Notes under the pieces: model-generated
The model's input: only the letters and a program-made list of their open reading frames with translations
Databases searched by the model: none
What the model was told of the DNA's origin: nothing
Part shown: positions 19,341 through 27,190 of the stretch, one piece after another
Layout: each line of letters starts with the position of its first letter
Position numbering within the stretch: position 1 is the stretch's first letter
DNA from: CAYTBN01 sp964436045
GTDB taxonomy: Bacteria > Myxococcota_A > UBA796 > UBA9615 > CAYRNR01
DNA: 64,000 bases
Assembly: GCA_964436045.1 (NCBI GenBank)
Contig: CAYTBN010000022.1
Span: forward strand, 1-64,000
Reading direction: 5' to 3'
Position numbers and translations under genes: made by a program

Positions 19341-19790
19341 TCAGGAACCCAGCCCCGCGGCCAGACCGCGCAGCCCGAGCAGATAACTCTCGGCCCCGAA
19401 TCCCGACACCACCCCCATCGCCACGTCCGACAACAACGACCGCTGGCGGAACTCCTCCCGCGCCGCGACGTTGCTGAGGTGAACTTCGACGGTGGGCAGT
19501 CCGGTCGCTAGGACCGCGTCCCGCAGCGCCACCGAGGTGTGGGTGTAAGCGGCCGGGTTGATCAGGACTCCGGCTACGCCCGACGAGGCCGCTGTGTGCA
19601 GCGCCTCGACGAGTTCCCCCTCGTGGTTGCTCTGCCTGACCTCCAGTGTCAGCCCCAGCTCCTCGGCGAGGCCGGCCAGCGCCGTGTCGATGTCGTCGAG
19701 GGTGGCCCTGCCGTAAACCTCGGGTTCGCGGGAGCCGAGCAAGTTCAGATTGGGGCCGTGGAGGACGATGATCGTCGGTCTGGAACTCAC
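19341..19790 (-). CDS. aroQ: Type II 3-dehydroquinate dehydratase
   Basis: The 149-residue product, normal for the family, catalyses 3-dehydroquinate to 3-dehydroshikimate in the shikimate pathway. All signature blocks are present: LHGPNLNLLGSREPEVYG with the catalytic Tyr of the lid, RQSNHEGELVEAL, LINPAAYTHTSVALRDA and VEVHLSNVAAREEFR with the catalytic His. The GTG at 19790 is chosen because GGGAGG lies 6 bp upstream and the family sequence begins there (SSRPTIIVLHG). The open frame further upstream gives no homologous protein. aroB, the previous step of the pathway, lies in the same strand run with one lipoprotein gene between. Confidence 0.95.
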   Translation of the reverse strand: MSSRPTIIVLHGPNLNLLGSREPEVYGRATLDDIDTALAGLAEELGLTLEVRQSNHEGELVEALHTAASSGVAGVLINPAAYTHTSVALRDAVLATGLPTVEVHLSNVAAREEFRQRSLLSDVAMGVVSGFGAESYLLGLRGLAAGLGS

Positions 19791-19842
19791 GGATCGCCTC
19801 CCGGACCGGGGGGTGGCCGAAGAAGCTGGCGGACGCGAGGGA

Positions 19843-20388
19843 CTAGTAGGCCAGGACCTGGAACGACGTAGAGTCGACGCCGATGGTGGCCCAGATCTCC
19901 ACGGCGAGCGCCGCTTCGTCGACGACCGGCATGTCCTCGACCCACAGCCAGATCGTCTCGACACCGCGGCCGTTGGTGTAGCCCCGGTAAAAGGTCGGCT
20001 GGAGGTTGCTGTTGAAGTTTCCGGTCAGCTCACCCCAGGTCTGGTCCGGATCCGAGCAGTACTGCCCCCACTGGGCCTCGCCCTCGGGGCAATTCTCGAC
20101 GTTGATCACCCCGGTCGGCAGCAGGTACACGCCGGAATAACCCGAGATGATCTCGATGATCACGTTGTTGTAGGGCTCTTCGTTCTCCGCGTTGGAGACC
20201 ACGAAGTCTGCCCGCAACAGCGCCACCTTGGTCTCGTCGCCTTCCCACTCGGCGTCCCACGCGATGTTGATGTCAAGCATCGGCGCGAGCTCAGCATCCG
20301 CGGGAGCCGACACCGGCGCGCCGCATGCGGCCGCCAGGATCAGGGACAGTCCCGCCGTCGCCAGCAACAGCCTCCTCAACCACGTCAT
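19843..20388 (-). CDS. Small secreted lipoprotein of unknown function
   Basis: The start is the ATG at 20388, preceded by a strong GGAGGT site. The 181-residue product has a lipoprotein signal peptide (RRLLLATAGLSLILAAAC) with the lipobox LAAAC, cysteine at about residue 22. The mature part is acidic and beta-rich, with SNAENEEPYNNVIIEIISG and IWLWVEDMPVVDEAALA, and contains one Cys pair region (ENCPEGEAQWGQYC). I do not recognise the family. It sits between aroB and aroQ in a type IV pilus/shikimate run, with spacers of 70 and 52 bp, so it may share their transcript without sharing the pathway. Confidence 0.75.
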   Translation of the reverse strand: MTWLRRLLLATAGLSLILAAACGAPVSAPADAELAPMLDINIAWDAEWEGDETKVALLRADFVVSNAENEEPYNNVIIEIISGYSGVYLLPTGVINVENCPEGEAQWGQYCSDPDQTWGELTGNFNSNLQPTFYRGYTNGRGVETIWLWVEDMPVVDEAALAVEIWATIGVDSTSFQVLAY

Positions 20389-20458
20389 GTGCACCTCCGA
20401 AGGCAGACGGATCCGCTCAGGGTCCAGAGTTGAATGTACGTCACAGCCACCCGTTCTT

Positions 20459-21577
20459 TCAAGGTGTACTCCACGGGAGTACGCCTGCACGCGCGAAGAT
20501 ATCCAGAAACTCGCCACCACGGCTCATGGGTTCGGGGCGGATCACCGGCCTCCCGACGTCCTCCAGCAACACCCAGCGAAGCGCGTTTGCGCTGGCCTTC
20601 TTGTCCTGCGTGAGCGCCTCGAGGACCGCGCTGCGGCGCAGCGCCGGGGCGCGGACGGGCAATCCAACGCCCTCTAGCAGGGCCCTGACCCGTGGCACCA
20701 GCGCCGGTTCCGCCAGTCCCAGCTCGACGGATAGCGCGGCGGCTGCCACCAACCCGATGGACACCGCCTCGCCGTGACGGAGTACGCCATAACCACTGGC
20801 GCGCTCCACCGCGTGGCCGACCGTGTGTCCCAGGTTGAGCAGGCGCCGCCGCCCCCCCTCCTGCTCGTCCTGCTCGACGATCTGCGCCTTGATGGCAGCG
20901 CAGCGCCCGACCATCTCGGCCAGGACTGATGGGTCCCGGGCCAGGATCCGTGGGCCCAGTCCCCCGACCTCGCGCGCCAGAGCCTCTCCGTCCAGCAAGG
21001 CGTACTTGATCACCTCTCCCATTCCGGCGCGGAGCTCGGCCATGGGCAGAGTGGCCAGCACGCCGGTGGCCGCGAAAACGGCGCGGGGCTGGTGGAAGGT
21101 CCCCACCAGGTTCTTGCCCGCGCCTGAGTTGATCGCGGTCTTGCCGCCGATGGCGCTGTCGACCTGGGCGACCAGCGACGTCGGCACCTGCACGCAGGCG
21201 ACCCCGCGGCGCAGCAGGGACGCGGCCAGCGCGGTCAGGTCGCCGACCACACCCCCTCCGAGGGCGACGATGACGCCATCCCGCGGCACATCGGCCGCGA
21301 GCAGGCCGTCGAGAAGGTGCTGGAGCTGGTCGAAGCACTTGGTCTGCTCCCCGGGCTCGAGGACGAACCGCTGGTGGGGCACACCTGCTGCACGCAGCGC
21401 GTCCGCCGCGGCCTCGCCGTGGTGGTGGTCCACGTTGGCGTCGGTGACCAGGGCCGATGGGACGCCCGCCCAGGGGTGCAGCACCGGGGTCAAATCCTCC
21501 AGCCCGCCCGGGCTCACCAGGATCGGATAGCCGCCGCCTGGAAGTCGCAGGTCGACAGTCTGGATCGGTGAAGTCAT
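20459..21577 (-). CDS. aroB: 3-dehydroquinate synthase
   Basis: The 372-residue enzyme converts DAHP to 3-dehydroquinate with NAD+ and a divalent metal. The NAD-binding signature VALGGGVVGDLTALAAS and the following RRGVACVQVPTSLVAQVDSA and IGGKTAINSGAGKNLVG are typical. Metal-ligand regions are also present (MGEVIKYALLDGE, LLNLGHTVGHAVE, LRHGEAVSIGL). Length is normal. It lies 31 bp downstream of pilQ, the arrangement seen in many proteobacteria where aroK-aroB follow pilMNOPQ; here aroK is absent. Confidence 0.95.
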   Translation of the reverse strand: MTSPIQTVDLRLPGGGYPILVSPGGLEDLTPVLHPWAGVPSALVTDANVDHHHGEAAADALRAAGVPHQRFVLEPGEQTKCFDQLQHLLDGLLAADVPRDGVIVALGGGVVGDLTALAASLLRRGVACVQVPTSLVAQVDSAIGGKTAINSGAGKNLVGTFHQPRAVFAATGVLATLPMAELRAGMGEVIKYALLDGEALAREVGGLGPRILARDPSVLAEMVGRCAAIKAQIVEQDEQEGGRRRLLNLGHTVGHAVERASGYGVLRHGEAVSIGLVAAAALSVELGLAEPALVPRVRALLEGVGLPVRAPALRRSAVLEALTQDKKASANALRWVLLEDVGRPVIRPEPMSRGGEFLDIFARAGVLPWSTP

Positions 21578-21608
21578 CGGGTGGGGGCGTCAAGGGAGGA
21601 AAGACCGG

Positions 21609-24056
21609 CTAGTTGACCGTCGAAACGGCCTTGCCGCGGGCGCGCGTCATGATGGTCGGCGTGATGAAGACCAACATCTCCTTGCGGTCCTTGCGGTTGA
21701 TCTTGTTCTTGAACAGGGCGCCGAGCACGGGCACCTTGCCGATACCGGGGATGTAGGTCCGGTCCTCGGACTCCTCGAGGCTGTAGACGCCGCCGATGAC
21801 GGTGGTATCCCCGTTGGGCACCATCACCAGGGTCTGTGCCTCCTTGATCTCGATGCTCGGGTAGTCGCCGACCGTGTTTCCGAAGTCCGGACGGTTCTTA
21901 GAGACCGACACCGACAGGAAGATGGTTCCGTCGGCAGTGATGCTGGGTTCGACCCGGAGCTCCAGGGTCGCCTCGATGAACTGCACCTGGGTGCCGCGGA
22001 GGGAGGCGGTCTCATAGGGCACGCGGGCGCCCTGCTTGATGTAGGCCTCCTCGTTCGTGAGCACCTGGATCGAGGGGCTGGAGACGACGCGGCCCTCACC
22101 GGTGGACTCCAGCGCCGACAGGCGGGCGTCCAGATTGATCACCGAGGTCAGGCTTCCGAGCGCCAGACCCAGGGAGCCGTCGTCGCTGGAGGCGGGCAGA
22201 TCCACCACCCAGTTGGGGTCGGTGGTGAAGGTCGTGAGACCTTCCGTTCCCTGGGTTCCGCCAGACTGCAGGACCGGCGCCGACTTACCACCGCTGAGCC
22301 CGATGGCGTTGGGGAAGAACAGGCCCGTGGGCATCCCCGTGGCCGGGCTGAAGTTGAGGTTGCCGCCCCACTGGATACCGGCGGAACGCGAGAAGTTGGT
22401 GTTGACCTCGACGATACGCGCGTCGATCAGCACCTGCGGCGTCTGGGAGTCCAGCGCCAACGCCAGCAGTCGCGCCTGCCGCAGGCCCTCCTCGATGTCC
22501 TTGATCACCAGCGAGTTCGTCCGCGAATCGACGGTCACCGATCCCCGGTCGCTGATCACCTCTTTGATGTGGGTGGCGATGTCGTTCGCGTCGGCGTAGT
22601 TCACCGGCAAGGTCAGGATGTTCAGATCCTGCAGCTCGATGGAGGCCCTCTGCGCCTGCAGTGCGGCCTCTCGCTCGGCCTGGATGGTCTTCAGCGGCGC
22701 CACGCGAAGGATGTTGCCGTAGAGGATCGCGCCGAGGCCGCGGGACTGCAGGATGGCCGCCAGCGCCTGGTCCCAGGGGACCCGGTCCATGCGAACGGTG
22801 ACTTTGCCGCCCACGTCGTCGGACGAGACGATGTTCAGTCCGCTGACGCTGGCGATCAGCCGGAAGACGTTGTGGATGTCGGCCCGGACCAGGTCCAGGT
22901 TGATCATCCGAGGCGTCTTGCCGTCAGTGAGCGCCCGCAGGTCCCAGTCCATGCCCGTCAGCATCAGCCCATCGGTGACCTTCGACTTGTACTTCTTCGC
23001 GGGATCCAGGCTCTCCCCACTGGTGGTGATGACCTGCTCACGCGTCGCCGCGCCGCGGATGCTCTGGGCCTCCTGGGCCAATCCCTCGTCCGGAGCCGCC
23101 TCGAAGCTGCCGTAGACCCCGAAGTCCTCGGTGCGCGCGGAGGCGACCGAAGGCGGGATCTCGAACTCGAGCTTGAGGACGTTGCCCTGCTTGGTGGGCT
23201 TGGGCTCCACGTGTTCGCGCATCCGGATGACGACCTTGGTCACGCCGGTTTGCGAACGGCTGCGGTAACAATGGATCATGTCGATGGCAGACGGGAACTT
23301 GCTGGTGTCGAGGCTGCGCTCGAGGCCCGTGCCCAGGGAGGAGTTGGGGATGTCGATCACGTACTGACGGTCCGTGGCCCAGTGATCGGTATATTCGACG
23401 GGCGAATCACCGGTGATCAACAGGGTCGAGACGTCGTGGAAGTTCTGGAAGTCCACGCCGAGGATGCGGTTGCCGCGGCCCACGAAGTTGTGGTCACCGG
23501 CCACCGACGACAGCTGCCCGTCAATCTCCTGGCGAATCCGCAGGTCCGATTCGCTGGCGTTCTCGCGCTTGCGGTCCGCGTCGTCCTCGTCCTCGTCCTC
23601 GTCCTCGATGTCCTCGATCTCCTCGGCGATGGCGTCGTCACCGAGTTGCTCTCCGCGTTCGATCTCGAGCAACAAGGTGTTGCCGTCGACCGCCGTGCTG
23701 TATCCGCGTGCATCGTCCAGCGCGATGACCAACCGCGTCGAGACCAGCCCGTCCTTCTCCAGGCGGGAACTCTGGATCTCGTGGACCACTCCATCGTGGA
23801 CCGGGATCACCGACGAGATGTCGCCCGGCTCCATGTCCGCCAGATCCACCACGACCTCGAGTGGATTGCTGCGGCGGTAGTGGCTGTGGTTGGGTCGACC
23901 ACTAGTGGAGACGGCCACCGTCACACCGGTGGCGGTGTGGGCGAAGGAGATGTCCTCGATCCGGGACGGGGTGTCACCCGTCTCCGAGGCACCCCACGCC
24001 GCGGGGGCCAGGAGCAGTGCCACCAGCGTGCCTGCAAGCAGTGTCTGGACCCTCAT
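21609..24056 (-). CDS. pilQ: Type IV pilus secretin PilQ
   Basis: The 815-residue protein forms the outer-membrane pore through which type IV pili extend. I take the ATG at 24056 because GGAGGG precedes it and a signal peptide follows (LLAGTLVALLLAPAAWGA); an ATG at 24116 overlapping the pilP stop is the alternative. The domains are two AMIN domains (about residues 30-130 and 210-320), a Glu/Asp-rich linker between them, STN/N0 (MINLDLVRADIHNVFRLIA), secretin N1 (LPVNYADANDIATHIKEVI) and the secretin core (LIDARIVEVNTNFSRSAGIQ, VPNGDTTVIGGVYS, GIGKVPVLGALFKNK). It heads the aroB side of the pil cluster. Confidence 0.95.
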   Translation of the reverse strand: MRVQTLLAGTLVALLLAPAAWGASETGDTPSRIEDISFAHTATGVTVAVSTSGRPNHSHYRRSNPLEVVVDLADMEPGDISSVIPVHDGVVHEIQSSRLEKDGLVSTRLVIALDDARGYSTAVDGNTLLLEIERGEQLGDDAIAEEIEDIEDEDEDEDDADRKRENASESDLRIRQEIDGQLSSVAGDHNFVGRGNRILGVDFQNFHDVSTLLITGDSPVEYTDHWATDRQYVIDIPNSSLGTGLERSLDTSKFPSAIDMIHCYRSRSQTGVTKVVIRMREHVEPKPTKQGNVLKLEFEIPPSVASARTEDFGVYGSFEAAPDEGLAQEAQSIRGAATREQVITTSGESLDPAKKYKSKVTDGLMLTGMDWDLRALTDGKTPRMINLDLVRADIHNVFRLIASVSGLNIVSSDDVGGKVTVRMDRVPWDQALAAILQSRGLGAILYGNILRVAPLKTIQAEREAALQAQRASIELQDLNILTLPVNYADANDIATHIKEVISDRGSVTVDSRTNSLVIKDIEEGLRQARLLALALDSQTPQVLIDARIVEVNTNFSRSAGIQWGGNLNFSPATGMPTGLFFPNAIGLSGGKSAPVLQSGGTQGTEGLTTFTTDPNWVVDLPASSDDGSLGLALGSLTSVINLDARLSALESTGEGRVVSSPSIQVLTNEEAYIKQGARVPYETASLRGTQVQFIEATLELRVEPSITADGTIFLSVSVSKNRPDFGNTVGDYPSIEIKEAQTLVMVPNGDTTVIGGVYSLEESEDRTYIPGIGKVPVLGALFKNKINRKDRKEMLVFITPTIMTRARGKAVSTVN

Positions 24057-24112
24057 CGGTGTCCCTCCACTCGTGAATTCCAACCTGCGCGTCGGTCCGC
24101 TCATCGTTCGTG

Positions 24113-24676
24113 TCATCGTCTCTTCCCGGTCTCCTTGTAGGGATCGGGCAACTTCATGGAGAACTCGTTGGTGATCGGGCGATTCTCGATGGGGTCGCGG
24201 AATTCCTCGGTCACGATCACCTCGTCGCTCTTGATCTGGGTGACCTTGCCCCACTTCTTGCCGATCAGGTCGCCGTGGCGGATCACGTGCCCCTTGCCCT
24301 TGGGGTCCTCCACCATCGCGACCGGCTGATCGATACCCCACAAGATCGCGACCAGCGCGAGTTGATCGAGCTCCCAGTTCTGCAGCTCGCTCGCCACGAT
24401 GCTATCCGGCCGGACCACCTCGATCGAGGTGAACGAGCGGAAGGGATCGCGCTTACCGATGGGGTTGTACGAGTACTCTGACTTGGAACTCTTGACCTCG
24501 GCCTCTGCCTTGCGCTCCGCATGAGCGTCGCCCTCGTCGCCGCCGCCGCCGGTTTCAGCCGCGCCGGTGGGCTGGGGACCGCCGCCGCCGCCGCCGAAGC
24601 AGCCGCCAGTGGCCAGCAGCATGGCTGCGCCTGCCGCCAGAATCGGGATACGTCTCGACATCGTCGTGCTACTCAT
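24113..24676 (-). CDS. pilP: Type IV pilus assembly lipoprotein PilP
   Basis: The 187-residue lipoprotein links the PilN-PilO inner-membrane ring to the PilQ secretin. The signal peptide ends in a lipobox (MLLATGGC) with Cys at about residue 26, followed by a Gly-rich stretch and a charged linker. The PilP core is clear: YNPIGKRDPFRSF, LQNWELDQLALVAILWG, MVEDPKGKGHVIRHGDLIG and VIVTEEFRD. The stop overlaps a possible upstream pilQ start (ATGA). Position between pilO and pilQ is canonical. Confidence 0.93.
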   Translation of the reverse strand: MSSTTMSRRIPILAAGAAMLLATGGCFGGGGGGPQPTGAAETGGGGDEGDAHAERKAEAEVKSSKSEYSYNPIGKRDPFRSFTSIEVVRPDSIVASELQNWELDQLALVAILWGIDQPVAMVEDPKGKGHVIRHGDLIGKKWGKVTQIKSDEVIVTEEFRDPIENRPITNEFSMKLPDPYKETGKRR

Positions 24677-24682
24677 GACGCA

Positions 24683-25297
24683 TCACCTCGTGCGCGGGCC
24701 GCCGCCGCCGCCGCCGCCGCCCGTAGCCTTGTCCTCGAGGAAGCGATAGGTCACCGCCTCGCCCGCGGTCGCCAGGATGATCCGTCCGCTCTTCTCGCCA
24801 GGGGATGACATTTCGACGTTGCGGATGTTCACGATCCGGGGCAGCTTTCCGACCCGGTCGAAGAACAACGCCACCTCGTGGTACGTACCGATTACCTCGA
24901 TCTCCACCGGAACCTCGGCGTAGAAGTCGCGCCGCACTTCCGGCAGCGGCTGGAACAGCCGGAATTCAAGCCCGTTCTTGCGGCCCAGGTGGGAGATGTT
25001 CCGCAGCAGCCCGGGGATCTCTCGCTCGTTGGGGAGTTCCTTGAGCGCCCGGCTCAGCTCCTCGTTGAGCTTCTCGACATCCCGCTGGAACTGCTCCTTG
25101 TTCTCGGCGATCTGCCGGGTGGAGTCGCGCTCCTCCTCGAGCTGCACGTGCTGCGCCTCGCCATCGACGATCTGCTGCTTGAGTCGCTTGAGGACGAAGA
25201 AGTTGAAGCACAGGAAGATCACGATGTAGACCAACACCGCGACCAGGATCTTCTGGTAGTCCGGGAGTTTCGCGATCTTGTCGACAAGGTCACCCAT
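24683..25297 (-). CDS. pilO: Type IV pilus assembly protein PilO
   Basis: The 204-residue bitopic inner-membrane protein pairs with PilN. The N-terminus is cytoplasmic (MGDLVDKIAKLPDYQKI), with one helix at about residues 18-38 (ILVAVLVYIVIFLCFNFFVL). A coiled coil follows (VQLEEERDSTRQIAENKEQF), then a ferredoxin-like periplasmic domain (FRLFQPLPEVRRDFYAEVPV, VEIEVIGTYHEVALFFDRVG). The C-terminus ends in a Gly-rich tail. It lies 18 bp after pilN and 6 bp before pilP, in canonical order. Confidence 0.93.
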   Translation of the reverse strand: MGDLVDKIAKLPDYQKILVAVLVYIVIFLCFNFFVLKRLKQQIVDGEAQHVQLEEERDSTRQIAENKEQFQRDVEKLNEELSRALKELPNEREIPGLLRNISHLGRKNGLEFRLFQPLPEVRRDFYAEVPVEIEVIGTYHEVALFFDRVGKLPRIVNIRNVEMSSPGEKSGRIILATAGEAVTYRFLEDKATGGGGGGGGPRTR

Positions 25298-25315
25298 CAG
25301 GTATCGCGCCTCCGC

Positions 25316-25864
25316 CTAACTGGACTTGGGGGTGAGGGTCTGGGCGGTTATCTCGAAGTCCTTGAGCTTCTCACCACTCTTGCGCGCCTTGATCGTCACC
25401 AGATAGACGTCGCCAAAGTAGTCCGATTGCTCGAGGTTCGACATAAACGTCGCTATCACCTCGTTGTTGATCGCCGTGCCTTCGAGGTTCAGGGTATCCC
25501 CCTCCTGGGTCAGCTCGGTCAGCCAGAGCTTCTCGGGGATCCGGCTGGCGATCTCGTCCAGCATGTGCACGGGCCCCATCTTGGACGCCCGCAGATTGCC
25601 GATGATCTCCTTCTTCTTCTCGAGGGCCTGCTTGGTCTTCTCGAGTTCTTCGACCTCGGGGATGATCAGCTTGAGGTTGTCGATCTCCTCTTGCAGCAGA
25701 TCGTTCTGCTTTCTCAGGGCCGACACGTCCTTGCGCGTGGCGCTGAAAAACACCACGCACAGCAAGAGGACCAGCACCAGCCCGATCCCGAAGAAGATGA
25801 GGTGACGCTGCGTCGCCTCTTTCTTGCGCGCTGCGCGTACCGGGAGAAGGTTGATCTTGATCAT
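25316..25864 (-). CDS. pilN: Type IV pilus assembly protein PilN
   Basis: The 182-residue product begins with the conserved MIKINLLPVRAARKK motif that docks into PilM, then has one membrane helix (IFFGIGLVLVLLLCVVFF, about residues 23-42). A coiled coil follows (LRKQNDLLQEEIDNLKLI), then a periplasmic fold (WLTELTQEGDTLNLEGTA, ATFMSNLEQSDYFGDVYLV). The start overlaps the pilM stop by 4 bp (ATGA), a sign of tight coupling. Normal family length. Confidence 0.94.
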   Translation of the reverse strand: MIKINLLPVRAARKKEATQRHLIFFGIGLVLVLLLCVVFFSATRKDVSALRKQNDLLQEEIDNLKLIIPEVEELEKTKQALEKKKEIIGNLRASKMGPVHMLDEIASRIPEKLWLTELTQEGDTLNLEGTAINNEVIATFMSNLEQSDYFGDVYLVTIKARKSGEKLKDFEITAQTLTPKSS

Positions 25865-26934
25865 CGGTCGCCAGCCTTCCGCAGCGCCAGTCCGACCGCT
25901 ACCGAGGCCATCGGGGCCACCTCGTTGAGGAACGCGATGTCGAACTGCCGCTCGTTGATCTCGATCTTCCGGAAGGCGTTGATAACCTCCACGTCGACCC
26001 CCGTCTTGTCACGGATGGTGCGTGTGAGGCCCGGAACCCGCGCCGATCCACCGCTGAGGTAGACCCGCCGGATGCGGTCCTCTGTGGAGGTCGCCGCGTA
26101 GAAGTCGAGGGAACGCTGGATCTCGGTGGCCACGTTCTCGTTGACCGCCTGGATGATGCCTTCCACCTCTTCGGGCACCACGGCCTGCGAATCACGGACG
26201 ATCCCGCCGCCGACCTTGAGTGCTTCCGCCTCCTCGTAGCTGACGCTGAGCTGCTTCTGGATCTCCTCAGTGTACTGGTTGCCGCCGAGGGTGATGTCCC
26301 GGGTGAACGCGGTGTAGCCGTTCTTGAGGACGTTGATGTTGATGATGCTGGCGCCCACGTTCACCAGCACAACCGTCTCCTCGGCCGGCAGCTCGTAGTT
26401 GACCTCGAACATGTTCTCGATGGCGAACGAGTCGACATCGATCACAGCCGGAGCCAGCCCCGCCTCCTGCAGGATCGCCACGTAGTCGTTGATCATGTCC
26501 TTCTTGGCGGCGACGAGGACGACCTCCATCTGGTTGGCGTCTTCGGCAGGTTTCCCCAGGATCTGGACGTCGATGTTGACGTCGTTGATGTCGAACGGGA
26601 TGTACTGCTCCGCCTCCCAGGGGATGGACTCCTCGAGCTCATCCATCGTCATCACCGGCAGGTTGATCTTCTTGACGATCACCGAGTGCCCGGACACCGA
26701 CGTCACCACATCCCTGGTCTTGATGTGGTTCTTCCGGATCAGATCGCGGATCGCCTCGACGATGATGTTCGAGTTCATCAGCGCGCCATCGACGATGGCC
26801 TCGGGCGGCAATTTCGTCATGCCGAAGTTGACCAGCGACCAGCCGGTCCCCTTCGGTTGGATCTCTAGCACCTTGATGAAACTGGATCCGATGTCCAGCC
26901 CGATGGCGCCCTTGCTCTTGGAGAAAAGACCCAC
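25861..26934 (-). CDS. pilM: Type IV pilus assembly ATPase-fold protein PilM
   Basis: The 357-residue cytoplasmic actin-like (ASKHA) protein binds the PilN tail and couples the inner-membrane ring to the motor. Motifs are AIGLDIGSSFIKVLEI (phosphate 1), VDVDSFAIENMFEVNY, VVLVNVGASIININVLK (phosphate 2) and RRVYLSGGSARVPGL (adenosine motif). The GTG start at 26934 is preceded by GGGAGG. It is the first gene of pilMNOPQ. The 256-bp region upstream is shared with a divergent gene and should hold the operon promoter, though no convincing -10 box was found there. Confidence 0.94.
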   Translation of the reverse strand: MGLFSKSKGAIGLDIGSSFIKVLEIQPKGTGWSLVNFGMTKLPPEAIVDGALMNSNIIVEAIRDLIRKNHIKTRDVVTSVSGHSVIVKKINLPVMTMDELEESIPWEAEQYIPFDINDVNIDVQILGKPAEDANQMEVVLVAAKKDMINDYVAILQEAGLAPAVIDVDSFAIENMFEVNYELPAEETVVLVNVGASIININVLKNGYTAFTRDITLGGNQYTEEIQKQLSVSYEEAEALKVGGGIVRDSQAVVPEEVEGIIQAVNENVATEIQRSLDFYAATSTEDRIRRVYLSGGSARVPGLTRTIRDKTGVDVEVINAFRKIEINERQFDIAFLNEVAPMASVAVGLALRKAGDR

Positions 26935-27190
26935 GATCTGACCTCCCTCAGGCAGCTACCGTCGCAGGCGGTCCTCAGCTCCCGGCAGACGACGCGAGAG
27001 GCCGTTCGCACGTCCATCGAGCAGCTACGTTGGGTGACTTTGCATACTCTACAATCCTACCGATGCTCCTCCACCGTCGAATCCGTTGTCAAGCGGTTTT
27101 TTGGCTGCAAACACGCTACCATGTCCCCTGATTTCGGCCACTTATCGGGGATTTACGGATTCCGACGAGGTCCGATCGAGAGCGCGAAAA

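Noticed and set aside
27087..27092. Perfect TTGACA upstream of pilM, minus strand
   Set aside because: No acceptable -10 box at 16-18 bp; kept only as a possible half of a promoter.
27101..27117. Sigma-54-like site in the pilM divergent region, plus strand
   Set aside because: GG and GC are 10 bp apart, but the -12 box reads CGC instead of TGC and the -24 box matches only TTGGC.
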